Assembly (NCBI GenBank): GCA_003290165.1
Contig: QNQO01007633.1
Location: forward strand, 164,011 to 228,010
DNA from: Berberis thunbergii
Taxonomy: Eukaryota > Streptophyta > Magnoliopsida > Ranunculales > Berberidaceae
Length of the DNA: 64,000 nt
Reading direction: 5' to 3'
Part shown: piece by piece, positions 11,490 to 24,169 of the stretch
How positions within the stretch are numbered: the first letter of the stretch is position 1
Layout of the letters: each line of letters opens with the position of its first letter
Notes under the pieces: model-generated
The model's input: the letters and a program-made list of their open reading frames with translations, nothing else
The model's database searches: none
What the model was told of the DNA's origin: nothing
Translations under genes and position numbers: made by a program

Positions 11490-12415
11490 ACCTAGGAATG
11501 GGCTTCAGTCCATGGGCCTGTGTTTTTCTTAAGCCTGGCAAACAGGGGTTTTAATAAAATTCTAAGGCCTTTGTAAAAATCTGCAACATAGTTAAGAGAA
11601 CCTAAAAATCGTTGCAATTGGTTTTTATCTTTTAATTCATCTAGAAATTTGTTTGCAAAATCAATTGCCCTGGATATGGGACTGAGAGTCCCATGAAAAA
11701 TCTTATGTCCTAGAAATCGGACATTGGTTTGAAAAAGATTGATTTTTGTTGGAGAAAAAACTAAACCGTTTTCTTTGATAATTCTTTCAAATTGATACAA
11801 ATGTTTCCAATGGGCTGGAATTGATTATGAGAAAATAAGTATATCATCGATATACACGATTGTAAAGGTTGATAATGGGGAGAGGATATCATTCATGATA
11901 TTCTGAAACTCACTAGGAGCATTCTTAAGGCCAAAGGGCATAACATTCCATTCAAAATGGCCAAATGAAACATTAAATGCTGTTTTGTAACGATCAAACG
12001 GATGAATCTGAATTTGCCAGATTTGAGATCAAAATTTGAGAATAAATAGGCTGAGTGTAATCTTTTAAGAATATCTTTTTTGTTAGATATAGGATACCTG
12101 ATCCATTGCAAAGCCTGGTTTAAAGGCTTATAATTGATAACTAGGAGAGGACTTCCTCGTTCTAATTCAGCTGCTTTGTTAACATAAAAGGCTGCACAAC
12201 TTCCAAAGAGATTTGGAATGCCTAATAAGTTTTTTTGAAAGCAAAGCTTTGATTTCTTTTTTGTAATGTTCCATGAGCTCAAATTTCATTTGAATTGGTC
12301 GAGCTTTGGTATGAATCATTGAATCTTTAAATGACGGTTCATAAGGAAAACGAATAACATGACGTTGACGATGCCAAAAAGCATTAGGAAGTTCAGAACG
12401 TAATTCATTTGTCAA
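11490..12415 (-). pseudogene. Pararetroviral reverse transcriptase (broken)
   Basis: Three frames (12415-12179, 12282-11893, 11800-11492) together cover the RT from the fingers to the connection region. Visible motifs are VINYKPLNQAL, FDLKSG and a YIDD catalytic box at 11843-11854 on plus coordinates, followed by the conserved LGHKI and LQRFLGSLNY. At least two frameshifts or stops separate them. The reading ends at PWTEAHS exactly where the plus-oriented primer-binding-site segment begins, so RNase H has been lost at the junction. Confidence 0.85.
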
Positions 12416-12448
12416 ATGTTCTTGGAATTGAACAATTTGAGTGTGGAG

Positions 12449-13033
12449 TTAGGGGTCTTGAACTTGCTGATCAATGCGTCTAAATGCAATGTCTGCTTTA
12501 AGGGATTGCAAATGTTGTTGTTTTTGAGAAATGAAATTAAGAAAACAAGTATCATTTCTGATATTGTTTATTTCTATAATTTCAGGTTTGTAAAGAAAAG
12601 GAAACTCAACGTCTGTGCCAAGAATTTGGGTTTTAATCCCCGATGTTGTAACAGAAAACGGATATATTGCTGCAAAAAATGGCGTTCCAAGAATCATCTT
12701 CTGGACTATGTTTTGAACAAGCAAAAAATCTTGCTTGATACAAACTTTGTCTTGGCAGATATGAGCATTTGTTAATTTGCATTGTATAGCCAACTTAGAA
12801 TTGGTGGTTGTATACAATTTTTGTTTTGTAAGTTCAAAATATTTGGTAGGTATTAATCCTTCCGCAACACAGTTAAGATCAGCTCCGGAATCAATAAGAG
12901 TTTTACATGGGATAGTCTCTTTATTGATAACGAGGTTAACTTTGCAAAACCATCGCTGATGTGTAACTTTGTTGATTTCATTTAGAAAAAGATGAGGAGT
13001 AATTTCTACAGGAGTTCCAGAAGAAGAGAGCAT
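12449..13033 (-). pseudogene. Pararetroviral aspartic protease region
   Basis: A 194-codon frame carries LIDSGADLNC, the D-S/T-G active-site triad of retropepsin-like proteases, and ILGTPF downstream. It sits between the coat/zinc-knuckle region and RT, as expected for the family. It is open over its length but continues into RT only through frameshifts. Confidence 0.8.
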
Positions 13034-13539
13034 ATCTGGTAAAGACGTATTTTGAAGTCCATTGATACGAAGATCAATGAGAGAATGATTTTGTTTTTAA
13101 ATCATAATATTTTTTGATATGATTGACTTCTTGCTGAAGATAAGATAAATTGACAGGGATAGAAGAGGTGGATCTTCTAAATTTGTCAATAATCTGTTAA
13201 TGATCATAAAATGGATTTATGACCTCTGGGGTTGGTTTTGTGGTTAAATTTGTTTTAATATGTTGAAGATATTCTATTTTGAGCTTAGGATCTTCAATAC
13301 GATTAACAAAATCTAAAATAATACTGAATTCTTTTGTTTTTGAAAGCATATTGATGCTTTGGAGGTTATGACAATGGCGTGCCTATGCGCATTCTCCATC
13401 ACTAACCTTTTCAGATTGTTCGGAACCAGAAGAATAGTTCAAATTGAAAATTTGAAGATCTTCGTCTGACTTATCTGATTCAGAGTTCATTAGAACCTGA
13501 AGAAACATGTTCTTGATATCTTCAGGAGCTTATAGCTCT

Positions 13540-14729
13540 TGAATCTTTTGGGTCGTTCTGCAATTCTTTGCATAGTGACTAGGACGACCACATTTAAAGC
13601 AAACATGCTTCGAATGGGCTGGATACTTCTTGAATGGTTTGGTAGGCTTGGGTTTATGCGTACCATGGTTCTTGGCTGACTATAATATTGATTATAGTCT
13701 TTGGGCTGAAGATGTTTAGGTCCATAAGATTTTTTGGACTTAAACTGTCTAACAGAATGAGATCTGTATTGTAATTTTGATTGATAAGGTTTTGGACGAG
13801 GGGGCTTAAACTCATCATAGCCATATTGTTGACAAAAATCGGCAAGTTTTCTTGGGCCATTGACATTATGTTTATTTAACTTGGTTTAAGTCTTAAATCA
13901 TTACAAATACGCAAAACGCATTTGTTAATGAAACTAATGATATCTCCAAAAGTAAGACATTCATAAGGAATGTCTTCTGGATAGATTTCTTGTAATTTTT
14001 CTCGAACATTTTCGGCAAAGATTGGTGGAAGACCAGAAATGAACTTTCTCTTCCAAAAATGGCTATTTGCATCTGATTGAAACATAACATTTTTAAGAAA
14101 GATATCTTTGTACCACCGGAAGTGACTCAAAGTAGGACATTGTGGATCATCAACAAATCTTTAGACTTGTTTTGGAATTCACTAGGATCTCCCATAAAAT
14201 GTTTTAAAATACAGAAAATCAGAGTATGAACTAAATCAGGGATCTCTGAACCTTGTTCTGTTTTTATAGGATTACCTAATAAATCAACTTTGACAGCACT
14301 AAAAATTGATTGTTGCTCACCAATTGTTAGGTAGTTATCCCACCATCCTTTGAGTAGACCAGAAAAGCCAGCAATGATAAGAGATGCAATAGTCCTATCA
14401 TTCTTGCCTTCGCTACGATGAGCTGAAGCCATCATAACTATTTTCTGGGTTAACTCAATAATATTTTCTTTAGATAAACCATCTATGTTCCAAGTATAGA
14501 GGTTACCTGTAGAAAACGACCCATAGACCTGAAGAGATTTCTCTTCATATTGCATGTCAGGGAGTGATGGTCTTGGATAAAAGTTTCTAGTTGTTAGAAG
14601 TGGGTTTTGATTTTTCCCATAAGATTTAGCAAACTTGATGGGATTGGCTTGATATTGGATGTAGTTCAAACTATCCAATACTGCCATAGGATCAAAATCA
14701 CTATCCGAATTCATTGTTTGGGAAGACAA
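13540..14729 (-). pseudogene. Pararetroviral coat protein with CCHC zinc knuckle
   Basis: Frames 14729-14127, 14130-13876 and 13866-13654 form the coat region in order. The core contains GFSGLLKGWWDNYL, typical of caulimovirid/retro-element capsids. Near 13560-13605 the minus strand encodes CFKCGRPSHYAKNC, a C-X2-C-X4-H-X4-C nucleic-acid-binding knuckle, preceded by basic residues. Stops and frameshifts interrupt it. The region between the knuckle and the protease (13040-13540) is acidic and Ser-rich in broken frames. Confidence 0.8.
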
Positions 14730-14759
14730 TGTATTGATTTAAAGATTTGATTTTAAATT

Positions 14760-15690
14760 GAGAACAGCCAATTTAAGATCAATTTCTCTAATTAATTGGT
14801 TTGGTGTGGTTAACACATTTTGTTCAACAGTCGTAGGTGTAAAGTACGTTGTTGGTTTTGATACATTAAAAGGCTTGATTTTGAGCCAATTGATCTTGGA
14901 TCAATTTATCACCAATCTCATGAAGCAAGATATTGGTGTAATTATTCTGTTGAATAATTTTTCCAAGGCCTTTAAATGTATTGTCAATCTGGGGATCTTT
15001 GAATGGTGACGCCAAAACATCACAACCTAGAGTTGAAAATTTAATTTCTTCTAAAGGTGGTAAGATGGATTCTTTGGCTGAATTTGTTTCAGTTGTATGC
15101 CAGAATTTGGAATTAGTCTTGATAGCATTTATGTTAGGAAGATAATAAGAAAAATACCAATCTAAAAATGATAAATTTTCTTTCATTTCTTCACAACAAG
15201 TATAAAACTGTTTTCCTAATTCAATTCTTTGTTCTTATGTGGTTTGTGCATACAATTGATCTCTTCTGTGACTATTGGAAGGTTTTACAAAGTCTCGTTT
15301 GATCCATTATTTATCAAGGATAAACTCTGTTTGTAAAACATTCAATTGAGGATGAGACGGATGATGATCTTCCATCTCAGACTGAGTGGGTAACTCAGGA
15401 TTGTAGATTGGTTGCGGGATCTGAAGAAATTGTGAATTATTTCTTAGACTAGCAAGATCTAAGTGGGGAAAGACATCAGGAAGTGTCTGAGCCCTTGGGA
15501 TTTGGCATGGTGCTGTTTTGAAAGAAGATGTTGATCTCCTTCATGAGTCAGACAATTTTAAACTTGTATTTCTTGACTCAGAGAATTGTAACTCAACTGT
15601 TCCATCTTCAAGAGTCAGAATTTGATTCAATCGACTGGGATTAGGTCTTCTAGGTTAAGTAGGAACCTGCCAAGTGACTAGAAGGGTGAT
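14760..15690 (-). pseudogene. Pararetroviral polyprotein linker (MP-CP spacer), broken
   Basis: The main frame is 15186-14866, followed downstream by shorter frames. It lies between movement protein and coat protein in a single degenerate reading direction. No catalytic motif was recognised. The 15190-15690 portion has several stops but keeps protein-like composition. Confidence 0.5.
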
Positions 15691-15696
15691 TTGGTT

Positions 15697-16410
15697 TCAG
15701 TGGATTGTCTTTGGGACAATAACACTTGTTTTTTCTTTATTTGCCTGAAAAATAATGGTATATCCTTTTGCAGACTCCATCAATGCCTTGGGACTCAATT
15801 GAGTTTTCATGGCTTTATAGGTTATCTTGTAGATCAGAGCCAATGGTTTTGATCCAGGAAGCATGTCATATCCAGATGTCTGGATATTGAGAGTCAGTGT
15901 CTCGAGGATACGTGGATCCGTAAGAGAAACTGAGAAATTGGGGTAACAATCAAAATAGATTGGACCCATTGCTAGAGTTGACTATGCAATTCCTAAGAGC
16001 GAGTCATCGAACCTATTGTGCCGACAATCGCGAAGAGCGATTAAAGCACATGTATCTAACCCTGTTCTTGTAAGGGGTTTTATCCCAATTAGAATCAATC
16101 CAATATGGATATACTTGTATTCATGACTTTGAAGACATTCCAAAGTTTCATTTGAAAAAAGTTGTTTTGATTCCATAGATCCATCGAAAGATATAGTTTG
16201 TTCAACCATATCAATCAGATCTTCTGTTTTTTTGTGAAAACAGAGATTTGGAAACATTGTAGATGTTTTTGTAAGGAATTTATGGTATTGACCATTTTTG
16301 TAAATTCTTTTCTACTTCTGAAATTTTACATTCCATTTGGTTTATACCATATGGAATCTGTCTTGACCTAGAGCTAGAAGTTCGGGTAAATTTTGAAAGT
16401 AAAGACATTT
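15697..16410 (-). pseudogene. Pararetroviral movement protein (30K superfamily)
   Basis: Starts near 16408 (MSLLSKFTRTSSSRSR) and is carried by frames 16257-15982 and 15969-15697, separated by stops. The conserved core (IGIKPLTRTGLDT, LRDCRHNRFDDSLLG, GPIYFDCYPNF) matches the 30K-type movement-protein domain of Caulimoviridae, including the invariant Asp region. It is the first domain of the polyprotein, which supports a petuvirus-like order. Confidence 0.85.
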
Positions 16411-16489
16411 TCAAAATCTTTGAAGTTTGAAAATTGGGAACACTGTACTCGAACCACCTACAGCCGGAACACCAGTATGGGACCACCTA

Positions 16490-17183
16490 ACCTGTAATCA
16501 CTGCGCTCAACATGACGACTTACACATGACTCACAACGGCTGACCAACATACCTTACAGACTTAACAACGCTATCAACGACTGACCAACAGTACATAAGA
16601 CTCACCAATACTTTCCCCCATAAGAAATGGAGACATGACTCTCATAGTAGACATGCACAATCTATATAAAAAACAAAATGTCCACAAATCAATAAACAAA
16701 GATTGTAAAAAGGTGAAAATAAATAAATTAAAAAAAAACTCTAAAAATCTTTGAACACGCAATTGTTCAACCTAAAAGCAAAATCAAAACAACGGGAAAA
16801 GATAATCAAACTTTAGCAATCGAATCACGGGTTTAGAGTGAGATTGAGATTGAAAAAATGATTTAAAAAGAAATTTTATTTATTTATAGAAATTCTGGAT
16901 TATCTTACTAGCTTTATGATTTAACAACAAAGTAAATCTTGAATTCATGTTTACAAAGACTAGAAAATAATAACAAAAACAGCCCTAAAATATCTGGCCA
17001 ACACAAGGGGTCAAATCTAAATAAACCACAACCATAGATAGGATCTGAAATGTCTGGTTGAGGAACTCTGTAGTCTGCACATCTGTTTTAATTTTTTAAA
17101 AAAGGTTCGATTTTTATATACAACGCTTGAGAGTTTTGTTTCAATTTCTTTCACACACATTGGAGAGGAGGAAGAACCAAAGC
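16490..17183 (+). promoter_or_regulatory. Upstream region of the SLP1 gene
   Basis: AT-rich DNA between the pararetrovirus and the SLP1 start. A TATA-like TTTTTATATACAA lies near 17111, about 70 bases before the ATG, giving a short 5' UTR. The first 300 bases may be leftover viral leader. Confidence 0.4.
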
Positions 17184-20100
17184 ATGGCTTCCTTCTCTTT
17201 CAACTCCTCTGCACTTCCACCACCTTCTCAATCTCGCAAAATCACAGAAGCTTCACTTATCCATGGAGCCTTGAAACCCATTGTTGTTAATGGGACTCCT
17301 CCCAGTTTTGTCTCAGCCCCGGGTCGCAGAATCGTTGCTGGTGAGATTTTCTGGATACCCATTTGTGTAATTTAGCTTAAGTTTCTTGCTTTTTGTGTTG
17401 AGTTGATGAGATTATTGATTTTGAGAATACCCATTGTACAAATTAGCCAAATAATTTTTTTTAATTTTTTTTTACGTGAATTGATGGGTTTATTGATCGA
17501 ATTCATGAATACGCATGTTCAATTTGGTCAAGTTTATGTTGAATTGCTGAGTTTCTTGAGTATATTTGAGAATACCCATTGTTCAATTTGGCCAAATTTT
17601 ATTGCTCTATGTTGAATTGATGAGTTTCTTGATCTAATTCAAGGATACCCACTCTGTGTTTTCTGTTCTTTTGTGTATTTTGTGCTTCACCAAGTGCTTA
17701 TTTCAGTTGGCTTTTGTTATTTTGATGAAAATGATTGAAGTTCATGATAGCTATGTTGATTCTTCCCAATGTTCTGGATTTAAGTTCTAAATCATTTCTG
17801 TGTTCAATCCCAAATTGTTTTGAGTTTAGTTTTCTCTCTAGGTTATGGTTGAACTTTCTAATGAAGTTCATGTATTAGAGTTTCATAGTATCAAGGTCCT
17901 CTAAATTTAGGGTTTTGTTTAGTTTCTTGGAATTTTTTCATTGGGAATCCATAGAACTAGGTTATGGTTATGACCTTGTGAGAATTTCTTGTTTATTGGT
18001 TTTGTACCATGTACACTTCAGAGAATGTTACGTACTATGATTATAGCAACATATTCCTTTGTCTCCGAGAACTGCCAAGAATCCCACTAGAGCTGTAAAT
18101 TGCAATTCTGAATGTGATGTGTAGAAATAGAAATGGGTATTGAAACTATACAATAATCTGGATACCCTGCAATATTGTTGAAATCTAGGACCTGATGCAA
18201 GCATATTTAAAATGTGCGATATCTATTTGACATACGCGACAACGTTTCACTTCAATATGAAAGTGTTTGTGTATTTCTTACTGACAAACTAAGTAAAAAA
18301 GCAATCATGTGTTTCGTACAAAAGATAGGGAAAATATGAACACCTGTGAATTATCTTTTGTGAATAGTGGTGTTTTGTTTAGTACAACAGAACAAACGAT
18401 AGTTTGCTATTTCATTTAACGATTCTGCAAGTGTTGCATTAGTTCTATCCTTTTATGTGAGTTTATCTTTTATCTCCTAAAATTTTCACTGTTTTGCCTA
18501 ACTGTGTTGTGAACATTTAGTTGGAGATTTGCATGGTGACCTTGCACAAACACGGTCTGCTCTTGAGGTGGCTGGCGTCTTGAGTTCTGATGGTCAAAAT
18601 TTATGGACTGGCGGAGAAACGGTATGCTCTTTTTGATGATGATGATTTCTGCATGTGGTTTGTCCTATCATTGATTTTTCTCAAACAAGGACGTGTGCTG
18701 TAAATGATACTGTTTTTCAAGTTGCAGTAGACAACTCCCCTTACTGAGTTTTAAGTAAAAAAAAAATAAAAAAAAAATAAAAAAGAAGAAGAAATATAGT
18801 GATCTTATAATGCCATAAAATGCAGTGCTACCCTTTAACACATTTATTGACAGTTTCTTATTACATCAACTGTTTAAATTGCTTGGTTGAAGACTTGAAG
18901 CAGAAGAAACATATCCTATTGTATTCCATGCCAGTCTACTAAATACCTTGTTATTTACCAGTTCACGCTTGACTTGGATTGCATTTTTATAATATAATTT
19001 TCTTTGAAACTCTTACAAATAAGTGAATGGTTCTCAGGTTTTGGTTCAACTTGGAGATATTCTTGACCGAGGAGAAGATGAAATTGCTATCTTATCATTG
19101 TTGCACTCGTTGAATCTTCAGGCCCAAACTAAAGGCGGGGCAGTCTTTCAGGTTTGTATTAATCAAGAGATTCATGTTACTTGAACATATATTTGCTAGA
19201 TATATGGTGATTAAAACCCAAAAATATTGGACTTATTAAGTATCTTTCTTTGGTCAATGTTTTTTGGCCTTTTCTGACTAGCAGTTTTCATCATAAGATG
19301 TAGTCAATCCAGCATTTGAGGATGTAATGCCCTTGAGGCCATCCATAATGTCGAGATACATTAATTATTTCCTTGTGTAATTAAATGACTTGTCTGAATC
19401 ATTATTAAATCTCTGCAATAATTCTCTTAGATATGGTAATAGTCTCTTTTGTTTTTTATAGTTAAATGGGAATCACGAGACCATGAACGTAGAGGGGGAT
19501 TTTAGATATGTTGAACGAGGAGCATTTGAAGAATGTGCAGATTTCTTGGAACACTTGGGCGAATATGAATATAATTGGGATGAAGCTTTTCCTAGCTGGC
19601 TCACTGAGTCTGAAAGGTGGAAAGATCGTAGGACGCCTAATAGTTACTGGGACGCAATGAACCTATTGAAGGTATTGAAATCCTCTCTCTCTTTAAATTA
19701 TGGATGGATTGTCAGTGTCTTACTGTGTTATACAACTCTTTTAGTATACTTATACAACTCTTTTAGTAAAGTTTGTCCATAGTTTCACTTTAAGTGTAGT
19801 TCTGAATGATTTTGGCAGTGACACCAACAAATATCCTGTGTTGTGATGATTTTGTGACTTATGAACAGCTGACATATTCTTGGTGCTAGAACTTCCTAAA
19901 AGGCCAGAACTCCTTTTGAAGGAATTGTAACTTTAAAAGGGAAGTTCTTCAATATTCCTAGCAACATCCGATTTGTCTTTTGAGCATTAAACCATCTGAA
20001 CTCCTCGTTCCTTGAGTTTAATAAACTACTTAAAAACAAATTACACCGACCATCTCCCTCTTTCTAAAAAAAAAAAATTAAAAAAATAAATAAATATATA

Positions 20101-22813
20101 TATATATATATATATAACATATATAATATAATAAAACAACAAAAACAATATATATATATATATATATATTATCCTTGTTTCCAAATTTAAGAAGCCACAG
20201 TTTTCAAATTCATAATAGAGGAATGCCTTTTGTGATGGTGACCTTCCACAAAAGTGTTCATATCTAAGATTCATAGTCCTATCATAAAGTTTCTAGCTAA
20301 TACATTGTGGACTACAAGTTTCACTAGGTCCAATTTTTCTCATGGTTGTAAGTTACATAACTGGCTAGTAAGGAGCTATTTTACTAGGCAAGTATTTTCA
20401 CAGTTGGATTATCCATTTATCACTTGAATTAATTTCTACTGGATGGGAATATCTATTTTCTCAATGAGCATGTAAACACGTTCATTTATTAGTTGAATTA
20501 CTTTGAATGCATTTAGATGTGGATACGCGATAAGAATGCCCATAAAAAATTGTAGAATTATCTTTTTAAGGATGGTCTTAATGGCGAGGAAATGGATGTG
20601 AAAGCTTTTCTTAAAAGAGAGAGAAGATTTGAAAAACTAGTCCTAAATGCGGTACATACTGGAAAAAGTATCATTATTTGTTTTCTTTAACTATGATTAA
20701 ATATATTTAATGTTTCCCATAAGCATTTTATCAATCCTTTCATTGAGATTTTTATAATTGTTATGGAAAATCGAATATTAGGACAGAGGCAAAAGGGGAT
20801 CGTTGCAAGATCGGCCCTTTTAGGACCAGGGGGGCTGTTGGCATGCGAGTTGGCAAAGCATGCTGTTGTTCTTAAAGTTGACGACTGGGTTTTTTGTCAC
20901 GGAGGTCTTCTTCCTCATCATGGTAAGAGTATTTGTTTTTAACTAATTTTAAATTTATGTTGATGGTTTTTTATTTTGAAATTCCTTAACCTTGTCTAAG
21001 AGGTTTCCTTTCTCTCTTGTGCATTGCCTTGTATGGTTATTGGTACTTCTACAGTTGCATATGGCATAGAGAGGATGAACAGAGAAGTCTGTCAGTGGAT
21101 GAAAGGTGTGACTGAGGATGATGATAGTGGTCCTCAACTTCCTTTCTTAGCCACCAGAGGCTACGATAGTGTTGTTTGGAATCGTTTATACTCGAGGGAT
21201 ACCGAAGATTATCAAAATCACCAGGTAAGTAAATGAACCAATGTACCTGGACTTCATTTTAACTTTTACTGGATTCTAGTTGGTAAGGTTTGTAATAGAT
21301 GTTGGCTTAGTTTTCAACACCAAGTCATTGATCTCATCAAAACAGGCTTACTCTACAGAAAACTTTTTGGGTTACCTTGTATCATAAAATGATCCTAATT
21401 ATAAATCACGTACTAATTTTCCCGGTGCTTGGTGATTTGTGCAAAAACAATGAAAGTAGCAGTAACATGAAAAACCTTGGCCTGGATTTTTAGCTCAGCT
21501 GTGTTTTGCCTAATGATTGGAATGCCTATTACAGTTAAGGGCAGTTATAGAACAATCTCGAAATGTTATAAAGGTCACTATAACAAGAAATAGTAGCCGC
21601 TAGTTACTATCTCATTATGACATCAATTCTAAAAACATTGGCTTTGGTTTCTCGGAGCTAATGAAAATTGGCAAAGTAGTAAGCTCACCTCGTTTCTGAA
21701 ACAATAGGTGATATGAACTCAACGTATGTCATGGAATTTTTTAGATCCTTTTTTATTTACTTGAATGAACTAGTCCATATTTGGAACTTAGTCTTTGAAT
21801 GCAAAACTTGCATTACTGTCACCCCTGATGTAAATGATTGACATGATTATCAGATATCTTCTATTCTTGAAGAGACCTTACAAGCAGTAGGCGCTAAAGC
21901 GATGGTGGTAGGACATACTCCTCAAACTGCTGGAATAAATTGGTATATCCTACTTCTTGCTTGCTTAGAGAATAGAGATTTCATTTTGCTGTTAGGTATT
22001 GATGGGAAAAAATGGTCCCTTCTTGGGTGGAGTTTGGTATCAGCTCTTCAGTTATCTCATCGGAATAATTTTTTTTGAATGGTTCCTGGTTGTCTTTGTA
22101 TCGATACTTCCCCTGAATTCAATTTTGATCATTTGCAAAATGAAGTTTCTTCGCATAACATGTTATGGAAATTTTAAAATAAAAATAAAAATGTACATTG
22201 TGAATTTTAAAGCGGAAAATGAACATCGCTTCTTTATCCAAGTACAAGATGCCTAGCGGAGTGGGACTTATACACATGATAAGGGGTGTGGTTGTAAGAA
22301 ATTTAACCTTCCTTGCTAGACGGTATCGGCAATGGAAACATATTTTTCACATCTTCTAGTAGTGAGCTTTCATGACTAGTGGAGTGAGACTCACGTGCAG
22401 GACAAGGATTGACCATTTCTACAATGGAAATCAAATTCTTCTTTCCTCCTGAAATACTGGACGTTCATTTTATAGACAGTTGTTAATTTAATGATCCAGT
22501 GGATTGGCCTTTTACTTTAATTATTGCGATGCAGTAAATATGATTGTAACATATGGCGCGTTGATGTGGGAATGTCCAGCGGAATATTTAATTCAAGACC
22601 AGAGGTAAGCTAAATTTGTTACACTTGCACCCAAGTTTAGTATAACAACTTCCCATGTCAGACTTGGTTATTGTTTCTTTATTATATGTGCTGAAAATAA
22701 GTCTTCTGAACTCCGTTTTCTGTTACCAGGTTCTAGAAATAATAGATGATAAAGCAAGGGTAATAAAGGGCAAGGATGTGGTTAATGAACTTGAGGTTGT
22801 TGATTATATATGA
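17184..22813 (+). CDS. SLP1: Shewanella-like protein phosphatase 1, plastid type (nine exons, intact)
   Basis: Exons: 17184-17340, 18521-18621, 19038-19151, 19462-19671, 20787-20922, 21055-21224, 21854-21942, 22535-22604, 22730-22813; 1,131 nt, 376 residues, no internal stop. The PPP metallophosphatase motifs are all present: GDLHGD (exon 2), GDILDRGED (exon 3), GNHET (exon 4), then downstream metal-binding histidines in CHGGLLPHH (exon 5) and VVGHTPQ (exon 7). These place it with the bacterial-like SLP1 serine/threonine phosphatases, which in Arabidopsis are chloroplast proteins. The Ser-rich first 50 residues fit a transit peptide. All junctions are GT-AG and keep phase. A TIR element begins 111 bases after the stop. 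Confidence 0.93.
20070..20170. repeat. A-rich and (TA)n microsatellite in SLP1 intron 4
   Basis: An A-rich run is followed by two (TA)n blocks separated by an AT-rich spacer. It lies wholly inside the intron between exons 4 and 5. Confidence 0.9.
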
Positions 22814-22923
22814 GCAGCAGTGGGTTAAATTAGAAGGTGCCATAGCTATACGGGTAGGTTTTACTTATTCTTCATTTCTTTAATCAAACGAAAAATTTGT
22901 TTAATTTTGATTTTGTACAGTAA

Positions 22924-23262
22924 AGTGTTAATTAGCGATACCCCTTTCATAACTAGGAAACTAGCGATGACCCCCTAAATATCATAAATTAGCGTTGCCC
23001 CCAGACAGGCAACTTTGGCAGACCATTTAAGACTTCTTCCTTGAGACAAAACTACTCCTTAAATACATTTAAAAAATGGGTTTTATGTGAAACCCACATT
23101 GAGATACTCGCTCGTATCACATAGCAATCTGATGGTAAGACTCCCATCTTCTCCATTAGCCCCACCTCACCAATCTCTGTAATTGAACTCTTCTGATTCT
23201 TCTCCAAGCACCCACCATCTCTAATTGAAACCAACTCCCACCCCATCTAACTTCAAACACCT
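22924..23262 (+). repeat. Left terminal inverted repeat of the HSP101-carrying element
   Basis: It pairs with 24170-24700 read on the minus strand after removing the nested MITE. The outermost part (GTTAATTAGC) and innermost part (CCCATCTAA) both match, with scattered substitutions and small indels. Confidence 0.75.
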
Positions 23263-23349
23263 CTCTTTTCTCAACAAATACACAGACACCTTCACTATCC
23301 CGAAAGGAAAGCAATCAACAACAACAATAAGGCATCTTGAAACAAAATA

Positions 23350-23815
23350 ATGAATCCAGACAAGTTCACACACAAAACCAGTGAAGTTCTCTCTGCATCT
23401 CATGAACTCGTCGTCAACTCTGGCCATGTTCAAATCACTCCGATCCACCTTGCTCTCGCTCTTGTTACTGAACCCAATGGGATCTTTCGTCAAGCAATCT
23501 CCAATGTTAAGCGGTGGAGGTGAGGCAATAAACTCTTTTGAGAGAGTCCTCAAACAATCTTTAAAGAAAATCCCATCTCAAAACCCTACTAATTATGAAA
23601 TCCCTACTTATTTCATCAAGGCACTTCGTTGAGCCCAATCTTACCAGAAGCAGCGTGAAGTCACCCATTTAGCAGTTGATCAGCTCATCTTGGGTCTTCT
23701 TGAGGATTCCCAGACTGGGGATGTCTTGAAAGAAGCTGGTGTCAGTGCTGCAAGAGTCAAAACAGACGTGGAGAAGCTTAGAGGGAAGGAAAGAAGAAAG
23801 GTTGAGACGGACCCT
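23350..23815 (+). pseudogene. Captured N-terminal fragment of HSP101/ClpB chaperone
   Basis: It begins with ATG and MNPDKFTHKTSEVLSASHEL, the characteristic start of plant cytosolic HSP101 (ClpB1), and covers the Clp N-terminal double repeat: TPIHLALALVTEPNGIFRQA, then after a frameshift FERVLKQSLKKIPSQNP, then after a stop/frameshift THLAVDQLILGLLEDSQTGD and ARVKTDVEKLRGK. It stops before the first AAA+ ATPase domain. Frameshifts near 23510 and 23630 make it non-functional. Its position between inverted arms shows it was captured by a transposon. The region after it, to 24170, is G/T-rich and was not recognised. Confidence 0.85.
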
Positions 23816-24169
23816 GGTCGTGTTGTTCAAGTCAATTGGGGGTGATGGTGGTGAGTTGGTTTGTGGGTTGGTGTTGGTTCTTGAGGGGTGGGTTCAACTG
23901 ATTCAAGCCTTACCATCTCTTCATGCTTGGAATTGCAGGTTCAAGTGAGGGAAATGGTGTTGGAGGTGGTTGGGGTTCAGTGAATCAAAAACCCCACCAT
24001 GTTTTGTTTTCTAACTTGCAGGATGGTGTGAAGGCAATGATGTTTTGGGTGGTGGGGTGTGGTGGTGGTGATTTGCGAGGGTGGAGTTGGAGGGGATGGT
24101 GTTGCTAGTGGTAATTGATCAAGCCACCATTTCTTATTTCTTATAATTCAACTGGGAAGATTGTGGGGT

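Larger units (their letters stand above)
10440..16490. mobile_element. Endogenous pararetrovirus (Caulimoviridae, petuvirus-like), rearranged and decayed
   Basis: Seen: a plus-strand polyprotein tail, promoter-like region and tRNA-Met binding site (10440-11488) abut a minus-strand polyprotein piece (11490-16410) encoding, in translation order, movement protein, an unassigned linker, coat protein with a CCHC knuckle, aspartic protease and reverse transcriptase. Known: a single-polyprotein order MP-CP-PR-RT-RH is the petuvirus arrangement. All domains carry stops or frameshifts, and RNase H is missing from the minus-strand piece. The two pieces are oppositely oriented and meet at about 11489. 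Inference: two integrated copies, or one inverted copy, partly deleted. It is a dead fossil insertion. Confidence 0.85.

Noticed and set aside
20041..20274. 77-codon minus-strand frame
   Set aside because: Mostly encoded by the (TA)n microsatellite inside an SLP1 intron.
23221..23553. 110-codon minus-strand frame
   Set aside because: It is the antisense of the captured HSP101 fragment and the left TIR, where the plus strand has clear homology.
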